A stretch of 64,000 nt of DNA, taken from contig CM068546.1 of NCBI GenBank assembly GCA_035048495.1, forward strand, positions 37,280,674 through 37,344,673. Direction: 5' to 3'. The DNA is from Euptelea pleiosperma (taxonomy: Eukaryota; Streptophyta; Magnoliopsida; Ranunculales; Eupteleaceae). A program made the position numbers and the translations under genes. Below are positions 12,472 through 23,251 of the stretch, piece after piece; position 1 is the stretch's first letter, and every line of letters begins with the position of its first letter. Below the pieces are notes generated by a model, which was given only the letters and a program-made list of their open reading frames with translations, was not told the origin of the DNA and ran no database searches.

Positions 12472-13559
12472 AGTTCAACCAGATCGAGAATCTTTCATCG
12501 TGGGGTTTTGGGGAGCTTAAAAACGACCCACGTGACACACTCTTTCAGGCCCACTAACGACTGATCCATGAATGGTTGTTTTACACTTGATCAATGGAAC
12601 TTCACGTCTAAGTTTAGCCTGATCATTGGATTTGTGTAATTTTTATGTAGGCCGTCGGATTGAATGGTTAGAAATCACCGATCAGGCTTATTTTTGGGTG
12701 TAGGTCCATCAAGAAGTAAACCAATTATCATTCAATGTCAGTGGACCGAAAGAGTGTAGCAAGCACGTTGTTCATTTTAACCTCCCACAGCTCCACCCTG
12801 AGAAAAAATAAAATACATACCGTCAGTGTCTTTACAGTCTCGGAGGTGATCTTTTCCGTCCGGGCAAGTGCATTGGAAATTTAGGCCGGTAGCATTATCG
12901 TCGTATGTGCAAAACCCGCCTGACTTCTCGCAGAACTTGCAGGCAGTGTCGGGACGCCATCGCAACATAAATCCGTCTTGCAAGGCCTTCCTCCAGTCGC
13001 TTCCGTTCATCAGTTTCTCAACCGCGGTATTGAGCATTGGAATTTTTATGATACTCTCACAATCGAATTCTATGAGGTAATCTACCAGAGACTTGACAGA
13101 GTGATAGAAACGGTTGGTACCGTTACTTTCTCCACACCTTATTGGTTTTGAGAAGAATGGGAAATGAGAGCAGTTAGTGTACAACATAACCAAGGTATTT
13201 CTTTCGTAGTCAAAACCAAAAGCATCCGTGCTTTCCAAATCGACGATGTCAGACCTGGGCCAAGGACAAGTGTCATTGGACCAAACATTGTAGTCGACGA
13301 GGGTGATGGTATTTTGAGAATAATTGATATTCTTGACGACGTAAGTTCGACGTGAGAGGACGAGGGTTGTACTTGTACCATAGCAGTTGAGGCCGAGACC
13401 AGGGTATCCACAATACTTGGAAGATCCTGTCTTCCAGAACGGGTATTTCCCGCATTTGAAAGGAGGGCAATCAGTAGAGGGGGGATTTACGGAATTGCCA
13501 GTGAGGGTGTTGAAGAAGATGGTGAGGAGGAAGAGACGATGAGATCGGTACCACCACAT

Positions 13560-15391
13560 TCTTTCACAGCTAGTTCTTGAAATTTACTTTTGCATACGAG
13601 GATGGCGAGGAAGAAGAGGAGGAGGAGGAGGAGGAGGAGGAGAAGGCAATAAGATTGACTCGACATCATCGACACCTTTCGGCAATTTACATCCAGCCTT
13701 TAGCATGGAGTATGGACACGTTGGGTTAAATATTTTTTGGAAGCTTCTTCTTTAACAAAAATAAAAATTGAAAGAAGCTCTTCCAAATGTCCCCACGTGT
13801 AGAAAAAAACGCAAGACCAAATAAGACATAGTTACAATCTATTGTATACCCTTCCTTTTATATTCTTATGCACGTGTGCTAGAGTGCCTCTACATTTGAC
13901 ACGTATTCTTCATATATATTTTCAAAAAATTTCTTCCTGTTAAATTTTCTTCCGTAGCCACTATTTCCAACACCCTTATGGAGCACATTTTTTGGGCCCA
14001 CTGATCGCATGGATATTTAAGCCACCCCTTGGTGGATATACACACCAAAAATCACCTTGATTGGTTATTTCTATCCATTGATTTTAGCACTTTTGTAAGA
14101 CTTTAGCCGTCTGATTCAAGCATATTTGTTGGGTACTTTATCCAACTGTTAGATATGCCATCAATTAAGTTGATTTTTTTATGTGTGTGTATATCCACCA
14201 AGTGGGGTACACTAAACATCATGCGGTCAGTGGGCCCAGAAAATAGGCTAGGTACTAGGTAGCGGGGTCGCCGATCGACAGGAGGAAAATCCTGTTTGAA
14301 CAAAACATTTTCACTCAGTCTTAAAAGACGTATGGGATTGGGGACAACTAAACATTTCCTTCCTAATAAGCCCGCGTGATTAGTTTGCGGAACAAAATTT
14401 AAGATGAGGTAGATCCAGCTTGCTCACACACACACCAACAAAAAAAATAAAGTAGATCAAGCAAAGTTTAGAAAGGTAGATCATCTGTTTTGGATCCAAT
14501 TCGTTCATTTTGATTGACCCTTCTATTACCAAATATATATTTTGTGGGCAGTGGCGGAGCCAGGATTTTGTCCCGGGGGGGGGGGGGCAAGTTGAGTAAA
14601 CCTTTCATGACACCCTGCAGTAGCCAATATGGGCCACGTGGCACATTCTTAAGAGGACACAAACCGTATGGATGTTTGGCCAATCACTAGGTGGACCTAC
14701 AAACCAAAAATAAACTTGATCGCTGATTTCTAAACTTTGATTGAAGTTATTTTCATGGGTTGATTTTGATCGTAGGAACTTAGCATTATTTGGGTACAAA
14801 GATCCAAAGGTTTTAAATCACTAATCAATCTGATTTTTGGTTTGTAGGTCCACCTAGTGATTGGCCAAACATCCATACGTTACATCCATACGTTTATTGT
14901 CCTCTTAAGAATGTGCTACGTGGCTCATATTTGCTGCAGTTAGCGGCGGGGTGACTACAAGTGTCATCTAAGGGTCACTACTCAAAGTGGGGCAGATGGA
15001 CCACTGACCGCATGGATGTTTAGCCCTTCCTTTGGTAGACACTCATACCCAAAATTGGTTAGTTTGATGAGTTTTAGCTGTTGGATTTAGTACCCAAGTT
15101 TTTGAATGTAACGCCTAAAATCATGCCTTAAAAAGTACTAAAATCTAATGGCTAGAGATTGCATATAGAGTAATTTTGGGTGTGCATAACCACCAAGGGG
15201 TGGGCTAAACATCCATGCATTCAATGGGCATAGAAAACAGCTCTGAGTTGAGGGGGTCAACACAGTATATAGACCTATATACAACTTTTTTATTTTTGAA
15301 AAATCTATTTTATTTTTTTCACTTTTTTAAAGTTGAGGGAGTGCCCTCCTGGCTCCCCCACTGTTTGTGGGGGAAGATCATTACTTGATAC
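13560..15391. repeat. Intergenic, MITE-filled
   Basis: The G2 leader contains a GGA run at about 13613-13640. MITE pieces with CCGCATGGATGTTTAGCCC-type arms lie at about 13990-14250 and 15000-15240. A G-box MITE pair lies at about 14600-14945. There is a G run at 14575-14587. No gene is supported. Confidence 0.5.
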
Positions 15392-15827
15392 CATGGTTTA
15401 AAATAATGCGTTTTAACGGTAACACCCCAAGCTTGTTACGTTAAGAACCGTTTTGACACTTCAAAAATAATTTTGTGAAACATTTTAAAATCGGCCATTA
15501 TTTTCCGTTTAATTCCATTATTTACAGTTATTTTCATTTTTGGAAATTTGAAATTTAAAATTTGAATTTAGGGTTTTGTAGAAAAAAATGGCCGTTATTT
15601 TCCTTTTAATTCTGTTATTTTCATTTTTGGAATTTTGAAATTTAAATTTTGAATTCAGCGCCATCCCTCTTTTTCCCCATTAATTTCTGTTAAAATCCCT
15701 CCCCCCCCCCCCCGCCCCTTTTTTTTTTTTTTTCCATTTTTGCCACTGTTACAATTTGTTTTAACGGCCATTTTAATGGTAACACCCCAGTCCTTTATAC
15801 GGTTAAAACGGCCTATTTTAAACCTTG
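15392..15827. mobile_element. hAT-type MITE, AACGG-rich family
   Basis: The ends are CATGGTTTAAAA and TTTTAAACCTTG. The flanks CTTGATAC (15384-15391) and CTTGATAA (15828-15835) match in 7 of 8 positions, the size of a hAT duplication. The interior has the same GTTATTTTCCGTTT and GTAACACCCC words as the copies at 2290 and 28278, plus C and T runs near 15700-15733. Confidence 0.65.
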
Positions 15828-15835
15828 CTTGATAA

Positions 15836-16254
15836 TAGTAAAGTCTCCAAACCTGGACAGGCCATTCAGCCGGTGGACTGATCTGATCACTAGTTCAACA
15901 GATATAAATAACTATATAATCAGGATGAATTTTCGTACGTAGGCTCACCTGGGGATGGCAAAACATCTATACGGTCATTGATCTCTAAGTGTATGCCATA
16001 TGTAAGGTGCCGCCACGTGCAAGGTGCACGTACCTCGTGGCGGTCCCTAGTTAGTGCAATCACTTAGGCCAAGCTAAAAAACTAATATCCTTGCATATAA
16101 ATTTAGCCTTGGTCTGAGTTGTATAAATTGGGGGCTTGTTTTTGCTGCAAAAAAGTTTTACCAAACGCCACCTAAGTGTCATTAAAAAGGGATGTTAAGA
16201 AAACAAGAGAATCATTCTAACCATGACATAAAAAACAATCGAGGCATATAGTTA
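15836..16254. other. Intergenic 3' of G3
   Basis: No gene is supported. Part of a MITE is visible around 15950-16050. From about 16063 the sequence is homologous to the G2 3' flank near 7525, but G2 carries roughly 170 extra bases just before its stop-side flank. Confidence 0.4.
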
Positions 16255-18639
16255 TCACCCTTCTGATCTTGTAGGGTGATCAAAGAAAGGCTTAGGTGGC
16301 AGTTGCACACCTTCAGTGCTACCCTCCAGCATCTCCACCACCTTATTCATTGAAGGCCGAATATTTGGATTCGTCTGTATGCACCACAAACCCACCTAGA
16401 TCATTTTCTTTGCCATTTCTTGCTCGAAATCTTCTTCAAATGCTCCTAATCCCATGTCTCCATGTTGCACGATTTGATTATAAATCCAATGTGGAAAATA
16501 TATTTCACTAGTATTCTCCATTGTGTGATCCGTGTTCTTTCTTCCTCCAACCATTTCTAACACCATCATCCCGTAGCTATAGACATCCGACTTGTAGGAG
16601 ACTCCTCCGATATTTCTACAATATACTTCAGGGGCAATATAACCCATTGTCCCTCGGGGCCCGAGCATCGATACAAGGCTGTCTCTTGTCTGACAAAGTT
16701 TAGCCAACCCGAAGTCACAAATCTTTGGACAGAAGTTGTGGTCTAAGAGAATATTGTGAGGTTTTATGTCGAAATGTAGAATACGGTTGCTACAACTGCG
16801 GCGCAAGTACTTGAGCCCTCGGGCAATACCAAGCGCAATTTTGTAAAGTTTTTCCCATCCCAAAGGATGAGTTGGGCTAGGTCGTCCTGCAAATACGAAC
16901 TTTTCAAGAGATCCGTTGGGCATGAACTCATAAACAAGAGCTCTCTTTGAACCCTCAGAGCAGAAGCCCAAAAGAACAATGATATTAAGATAATTTGTCG
17001 TGCCGATGGTGGCGACCTCATTAATGAATTCTTCTCCATTACCTCTGGTTTCACTCAAGATCTTAATGGCTACAAAACGACCATCCCCGAGCTTCCCTTT
17101 GAACACAGCACCACAGCCACCTTGCCCTAGTTTATCCTGGAAGGAGTTGGTCATTTTTTTGATATCTGAATACCTATATCTTCTTGGAGCAAGGGATGTA
17201 GTTCTCTAAAAATGTCTCAACATTTTGAGCGTTGTTTGCTTTCTTCTTAACTAAAGATGTTGGGAGGCATGAAGAGAATTTCCTTTTATACACCATGGCA
17301 AAAAAAATAAGAAGTATCATTAATGCCACAATAATTGATGCACTACCTGTAAGAATAAGAACTGCATTCCAACAAAAAAAAAAAAAAAAAATGAGATCAA
17401 TTACTAATGTCGTCATGAGTTAATTGTGAATTAATAAGTTTAATATGGTGTTTGAGAGACTCACCATTTAAGCACTTCCATTTATTGGGATGAATGTCTG
17501 TAAAAGAAAAACGGGCATTATGTAATTGAAAAAAAAAGTGAAAGAAAAAAAAAAGAATTAATGGTAATTAACACATATCAATTGTTTAACTACTAACCAC
17601 TGACTCGCTTGTTTAGTTACCGACATGGGTAGTTAGTTTTATAATGGGTTAGAGAGTTCATGGACATCGGGATTTATGATCGTTACCGTTTGAAATTATT
17701 TCTTTTATTTTTTCTAAGTTCAAAAACTTTGTAGTTCAAATTTAAGAAAATTCTCATATTAGCCTTTATCTCGGCACATCTAATAAGTGGTGCTTATTTG
17801 ACATCTGAGGCCTTGCTGGATATGTAAGAGCATCTCCAACGCTAGAATGCCAAAAGGCCCTCTAAATTCTATATTTTGAGACAGCTACAGTGCCATTTTA
17901 CTTATTTTGACACGGCATGCTCCAATGGTGCAGTACTATATCTCAATCCTATTTTTGGATTGGAGTCATTTACATGTGTTGATTTTAATGTGAGAGTTTG
18001 AGCAATAATTGGGGTTCAAGATCAAAAGGTTTGAAATCACTAATCAGGCAGACTTTTGGTTTGTAGGTCCACCTAGGGATTGGCCAAACATCCATACGGT
18101 CAGCATCCTCTAAAAAGGTGACATGTGGACTGCTTATCAGCCAATCATATACTGATTTTAGCCGTGGGATATTGAGCATTATTTGGGGTACAAGATCCAA
18201 AGGTGTAAATAGTCCAAAGAGTCAAAATCCAAAAAGCTGCCATATGCTAAATTATAGCATATGCTATAATTTAGCATTGAGATAGCATAGCGTTGGAGCA
18301 CCTGTTTTTGACCAACCGTGCTAAATTTTAAGATAGCACGGTGGAATAGCATAGCGTTGGAGATGCTCTAAGGCCTTGCTTGATAGTTTTGTGGGTCCCA
18401 CCTAAATATGTGTGACCTTGATTTGCGGCTTACCTAATAGGTAGTGTATATACATACTCATATGTCATTTAACCAATAAAGCTAGAATCTGCTAGATAGG
18501 CCATCGGACCACGAGAGGGCCGGTTCAACCATTCGACCAATCACATCATGTTCTATAAAATAATAAAAGGAGCAGTTTTAATGGTTGAACCATCATGGGT
18601 GGAATGGTTGACCGGTTCAATCGGTTAGGTTTCTAAAAT

Positions 18640-18968
18640 GGGCTGGGATAGAATGACTCATTGAATTCTTATTAATATATTACTAATGGACGTGGGGCCC
18701 ACTTGCACATGAGTTAAGACTTCTAACCCTATCAAAGATGGACATAAATTTAACTGTGAAAATGGATGGTCCAAAATTTTTCAATTTGCGATCTACTCTT
18801 CACTAGGCTGCAAATGTTGGAATGGGCTGATTTTTATGTGGTTGATATCCATGTTGAGAAGAATATCATCACAAAAAATCAGCTCTTATCTCATCTCCAC
18901 GTGGGCCCTATGTCCATTAATTAGTCATTCTATTAGTAAGAATTCCATGAGTCATTTTATCCCAGCCC
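18640..18968. mobile_element. Mutator-type MITE
   Basis: Arms GGGCTGGGATAGAATGACTC and the inverse GAGTCATTTTATCCCAGCCC enclose the element. TTCTAAAAT is duplicated at 18631-18639 and 18969-18977 (9 bp). The matching G2 intron (about 11090) has a single TTCTAAAAT and no element, so this inserted after the duplication. Confidence 0.75.
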
Positions 18969-19500
18969 TTCTAAAATATATTAGGCTTGATGTATGTTCT
19001 ACTAGTTCAACCAGCTGGGGTGGGGTTTTAAGGAGCTTAAAAACGACCCATGGCGACACACTCTTTCAGGCCCACTGATCCATGAATGATTGGCTTACCC
19101 TTGATGGACGGACCTTCACCTTAGCCTGATTACTGGATTTAAGCAATTTTCATGGGGGTGATCATAAGTAACGCTTGATTCTAGTAGGCACTCGGGTAGA
19201 ACCGTTAGAGATCACCAATCAGGCTTATCTTTTTTTGGTGTGTCGGTCCATGAAGAGGTAGACCAATCATTCCTTGTCAGTGGACCCGAGAAACATTCAT
19301 GGCGTCAGTGGGCCCAAATGACATAGCCGTTGGTTTTAGTACTCAAAGAAATGGTACTGGAATTCAACGGCTCTAACAAGGCCTTAAAAAGTTCTAAGAT
19401 CTAATGGTTAGACATTACCAATAAGGGTGATTTTTTGTGTGTATATCCACCAAGGGCATGCGGTCAGTGGGCCCAGATGATAGCTGTGAGTAAAAAAAAT

Positions 19501-20333
19501 GGAAAATTGCAGAAAAGAAAATAAACTTTAATTTATTTACAAAAAAGAATACAACTTTTCGCAAATCCCAAAAAAGAAAACGAAACGCCCTTTCAAAGGG
19601 CGTTTCGTCTGCTGTCAGTCCAATCAGTCGTCGACTGACTAACGAATGACTGATGGCTGACACGTCTGACAAACGCCCTTTCAAATCCCAAAAAAGAAAA
19701 CGAAACGCCCTTTCAAAGGGCGTTTCGTCTGCTGTCAGTCCAATCAGTCGTCGACTGACTAACGAATGACTGATGGCTGACACGTCTGACAAACGCCCTT
19801 TTAAAGAGCGTTTATTCTTGAGAAATTTTAAAAAACGTCCCATAATTCCTCAACTTCTAAACCAATCTACGAATATCGGAATGATCTGAATTTTTGTGAG
19901 GATGATCTCCTCACCGTAGAGATCATCCTCACCAAAAATCAGCCATTGATTCATCTTCTGGGTATGCCAAAATGGGCGTAAAAATTGGGGTATCAAAAAA
20001 CGCCCTTTAAAAGGGCGTTTGTCAATAAAAAACGCCCTTTAAAAGAGCGTTTTCTACTGACACATGCCTTTTAAAATAACGTCTGTCAGGTTATCAGATG
20101 TCGGACTGACACTGACAGACGTTTTTCAAAAAGGCGTTTATTACTGAAAAATGCCCTTTAAAAGGGCGTTTGTCAGAAAAAACGCCATTTTGAAGAGCGT
20201 TTTTTTAATAAACATGTGCCACGTCATGAAACGCCCTTTTAAAGAGCGTTTCGTTTTCTTTTTTGGGATTTGCAAAAACTTGTATTCTTTTTTGTAAATG
20301 AATTAAAGTTGGTTTTCTTTTCTGCAATTTTCC
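19501..20333. mobile_element. Non-autonomous Mutator-like element
   Basis: Inverted ends of about 100 bp start GGAAAATTGCAGAAAAGAAAA. The 11-bp word GTAAAAAAAAT is duplicated exactly at 19490-19500 and 20334-20344. The size, end sequence and duplication length fit a Mutator-like element. The interior has two perfect 120-bp tandem units (about 19563-19802) and at least six palindromes of the type AAACGCCCTTTAAAAGGGCGTTT. No transposase and no recognisable captured gene is present. It interrupts an older CCGCATGG-type MITE in the first intron of G3. Confidence 0.8.
19563..19802. repeat. Perfect tandem duplication, 120-bp unit
   Basis: Bases from 19563 repeat at exactly 120-bp spacing with no mismatch that I can find over about 238 bp. 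The unit contains the palindrome ACGAAACGCCC..GGGCGTTTCGT and a TCAGTCGTCGACTGACT palindrome. Both copies are inside the Mutator-like element. The 120-bp unit is divisible by three, so a chance reading frame on the minus strand also repeats. Confidence 0.9.
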
Positions 20334-20360
20334 GTAAAAAAAATCGTGCTTCTGCATTTG

Positions 20361-20443
20361 AAAAAGTTTCAGGCATACCCTGTTACATCTTTTTCCAAAT
20401 AAGAAAAAGTTTCAGGCATACCCTGTTACATCTTTTTCCAAAT
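20361..20443. repeat. 40-bp perfect direct repeat at G3 exon 1 donor
   Basis: AAAAAGTTTCAGGCATACCC and the next 20 bases occur at 20361-20400 and again at 20404-20443. The second copy ends 11 bases before the exon 1 splice donor of G3 at 20454. The unit is the outer arm of the MITE family seen at 4534-4932. Confidence 0.85.
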
Positions 20444-21247
20444 AAAATACATACCGTCAGTGTCGTTACAGTCTCGGAGGTGATCTTTTCCGTCCCGGCA
20501 AGTGCATAGGAAATTCAGGCCGGCAGCATTATCATGATATGTGCAAAACCCGCCTGACAACTCGCAGCACTTGCAGGCAGTGTCGGGACGCCATCGCAAC
20601 ATAAATCCGTCTTGCGAGGCCTTCCTCCTGTCGCTTGCGTTCAGTTTCTCAACCGCTGTATCGAGCATTGGAATTGATACGGTATGCTCACAAACGAAAT
20701 CTATGGGCCATTCACCTATCAGAGAGATGATAGGGTTATAGAAACGGTTGGTATCGTTACTTTCTCCAGCACACCTTATAGGGTTTGAGTACAATGGGAA
20801 ATGAGAGCAGTTAGTGTACAACGCAACCAAGGTGTTTCTTTCGTTGTCCAAACCAAACGCATCCTTGCTTTCCAAATCGACGATGTCAAAACGGGGCCAA
20901 GGACAAGTGTCATGGGACCAAACATTGTAGTCGACGAGGGTGAGGGTATTTTGGGAATAATTGATATTCTTGACGACGTAAATTCGATGTGAGAGGAAGA
21001 GGGTTGTATGAGTACCATAGCAGTCGAGTCCTAGACCAGGGTATCCACAATACTTGGAAGAAGATGATCCTCTCGTCCTGTCCCAGAACGGGTAACTACC
21101 GCAGTTGAAAGGAGGGCAATCAGTACTAGAGGGGGGATTTACGGAATTGACAGTGAGAGCGTTGAAGATCAGGATGGTGAGGAGGAAGAAGAAGAGGAAG
21201 AGGAGGACGAGAATACAATGAGATTGACTGGACACCATCGACATCAT

Positions 21248-22538
21248 CGACCCCTTTTGGCAATTTACATCCAGTCGTTAACAAAAAATAAAAATAGAAA
21301 TAAGCTGCTCTTCTTCCAAAGGTCCCCACGTGTACAAAAACACAAGACTGAATAAGACATATAGTTACAACTATTCTATACCCTTAATTTTATATTCTTA
21401 TACACGTGGCGTCGGTGGCGACCTTCAAAAGAGTTTCCTTTATTTTTGCATCAGTCCATTTTTTTTTCTTGTGCTAGAGCACCTCTACATTTGACACGTA
21501 TTCTTGACACACAAATCCTTTTTCTCATGAAACAATTCCTGTTAATCACCATAAATAAAAGCCTAGTGTTGATAGAACTTTGCTGACCACCCACAATATA
21601 TGCCACGTGGCACATTGTTAGAGGATGCTGACAGTATGGATGTTTAGCCAATTCCTAGGTGGACGTACAGAAAAAAAATCAGCCTGATTAGTGATTTCAA
21701 ACCTCTGGTTTCTTTGTAGTTTGTACACCAAACAATGCTTAAATTCCAACGGTTAAAATCAGGCCATGAAAATGACTCCAATCCAACGCTTAGAAATCAC
21801 TAATCAGGTAGATTTTTGGTTTGTAGGTCCACCTAGGGTTGGCCAAACATTCATACGGTCAGTGTCCTAAAAAATGTGCACGTGGCTCATATTGTTGACG
21901 GTCAGCCAAGTTTTACTCGTGCACAAAGCCAAGCCTATTTAGGTGAAGGCCTGACCCGTAGGCCCATCGTCAGGTCTGACCCAATCAGTCTGTCAACAAA
22001 ACTAGACTGAGGGTGTGTTTGGTACCCAAGAAAAAGGTGTAAAACAACGAGAAAATATTCACAGGGGGTGGGGGTGATAAAATATTTTGCCGTAAAAGTC
22101 GGCGAATTTGTGGCCCAGACGAATATTTGTCCACGAATATTCCGCGCCAAACATGAGTTAAAATTGCAATTGCCGGGTAAATATTTTATTTTCCCACCAT
22201 TTATGCCTACCAAATACGCCCCGAGAGAACCAAGGTTTGATTAGGCCAGTTTAAACATGCAGTGAGCAAACCCAAATTGTGATGGATTTTGGCTGTGATG
22301 AGGATCGTTTAGGCCGGGTTAGACGCGTGGCAAGTTTTTGTAAAGACATGTATAGTCCATGAAACATCTGTGCCACACAGAATAACATTTTAAATTTTCT
22401 AAATGCATTCCAAACACAGTCAAAATAGGGTGAGCCTAAATCAGCAGAGAAAATTAGGTATAGAGCCAAATGTGCAATAAATATTGTGATCTTAGAAATG
22501 GACGGCAGACGAGAGTCCCACAGAATTGGCTATCGGAA
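21248..22538. repeat. Intergenic, two inverted-repeat elements
   Basis: About 21567-21918 is a G-box MITE (GAACTTTGCTGACC.. and inverse GGTCAGCCAAGTTTTACTC, arms with GCCACGTGGC). About 22012-22222 is a small element with ends GGGTGTGTTTGGTA and TACCAAATACGCCC. No gene is supported. Confidence 0.5.
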
Positions 22539-22939
22539 TTAATCAGCTTGGAAGATTAACCGAGCTGATTTCATAACCACTCTATTCATCGAAGGCCGAA
22601 CTGCAGAATCTGTTTGTATGCACCAAAAACCCACCAAAATCATCTTCTTTGCCATTTCTTCGTCGAAGACTTCTTCGAATACTCCTAAACCCATGTCACT
22701 GTGTTTGTTGATACGATTATAAATCGAATGCGGAAAATATATTTCACTAGTATTCTCCATTGTGTCATCTGTGTTCTTTCTTCCTCCTACCATTTCTAAC
22801 ATCATCATCCCATAACTATAGACATCCGATTTGTAGGAGATTCCATCGAAACTTCTACAATATATACTTCAGGTGCAATATAACCCATGGTTCCTCGGGT
22901 CTCAAGTATTGATACAATAGTATCTTTCGTCTGACAAAG

Positions 22940-23251
22940 AGTTAGCGGATGATGTGTTCCCGCACATGTATTGTGTTTGCTCGATGACCTGTTGGTATAC
23001 ATATGTTTTGCCTTCCCCCCTAACAGGTTAATCTTTTGGGGTTAATGGTTGTTTCACATGGTATCAAAGACTTAAGACCTGAGAGGTCACAGGTTCAAGT
23101 CTCCAGCGGAGTGTATTCCCGCTGATGGGGAGTGTTAGTGAATGATGTGTTCCTGCGTACGTATTGTGTTGGCCTAACGACCCGTTGGTATACATAGTTG
23201 TTTTGCCTTTCCCTAACAGGTCGATCTTTTGGGGTAAATGGTTGTTTCACA
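22940..23251 (+). mobile_element. TRIM retrotransposon in kinase exon of G4
   Basis: Two 119-bp terminal repeats (22940-23058 and 23133-23251) run from (T)GTTAG.GAATGATGTGTTCC to GTTGTTTCACA. Directly after the first is TGGTATCAAAGAC, like the initiator-Met tRNA primer site; before the second is a purine tract TGATGGGGAG. The internal region is only 74 bp and encodes nothing. CAAAG (22935-22939) and CAATG (23252-23256) are the 5-bp target duplication, matching the uninterrupted GACAAAGTTTAGCC of G2. Confidence 0.88.

Larger units (their letters stand above)
7882..13559 (-). pseudogene. G2: LRK10-like receptor kinase with premature stop
   Basis: Exons are 13559-12821, microexon 9116-9084 (GIHPNKWKCLN) and 8969-7882. 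The total of 1860 nt keeps frame throughout. Exon 1 encodes a signal peptide, GUB_WAK-type domain (YPFW, CGYPGL, VKNINYS) and WAK_assoc domain (FMLRWRPDTACKFC). The last exon has a helix (SASIIVALMILLILAM), Gly-rich loop [23 protein letters not shown] and CDFGLAK. A TGA at 8283-8281 falls where G3 has CGA (SMLG-stop-GTMGYIAPE), cutting the kinase in the activation segment; the frame beyond is open to the natural end. One C-to-T change explains it. A truncated receptor, readthrough or a sequencing error are alternatives to a dead gene. An upstream ORF (13675-13487) overlaps the start codon. The first intron contains two transposons. Confidence 0.83.
16255..21247 (-). pseudogene. G3: LRK10-like receptor kinase, frameshift and stop
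   Basis: Exons by homology to G2 are 21247-20455, microexon 17497-17465 (DIHPNKWKCLN) and 17346-16255. Exon 1 is intact: a long hydrophobic signal peptide, GUB_WAK-type and WAK_assoc domains, donor GTATGT. The last exon has two lesions. Near 17196-17198, GGATGTAG replaces the GGATCTGTAG of G2, a 2-bp loss in the ENYRSLAP segment before the kinase. A TAG replaces a Leu codon after AKKMI (16396-16398). The total of 1918 nt is exactly 2 short of an open frame. Kinase motifs between the lesions ([32 protein letters not shown]) are preserved, so decay is recent. An ectodomain-only transcript remains possible. Confidence 0.85.

Noticed and set aside
19415..19843. 142-codon minus frame with a 40-residue repeat
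   Set aside because: It is the 120-bp tandem unit of the Mutator-like element, a multiple of three by chance; no protein similarity seen.
19561..20270. CRISPR-like repeat array
   Set aside because: Palindromic repeats are irregularly spaced inside a plant transposon; there are no spacers of constant length and no cas genes.
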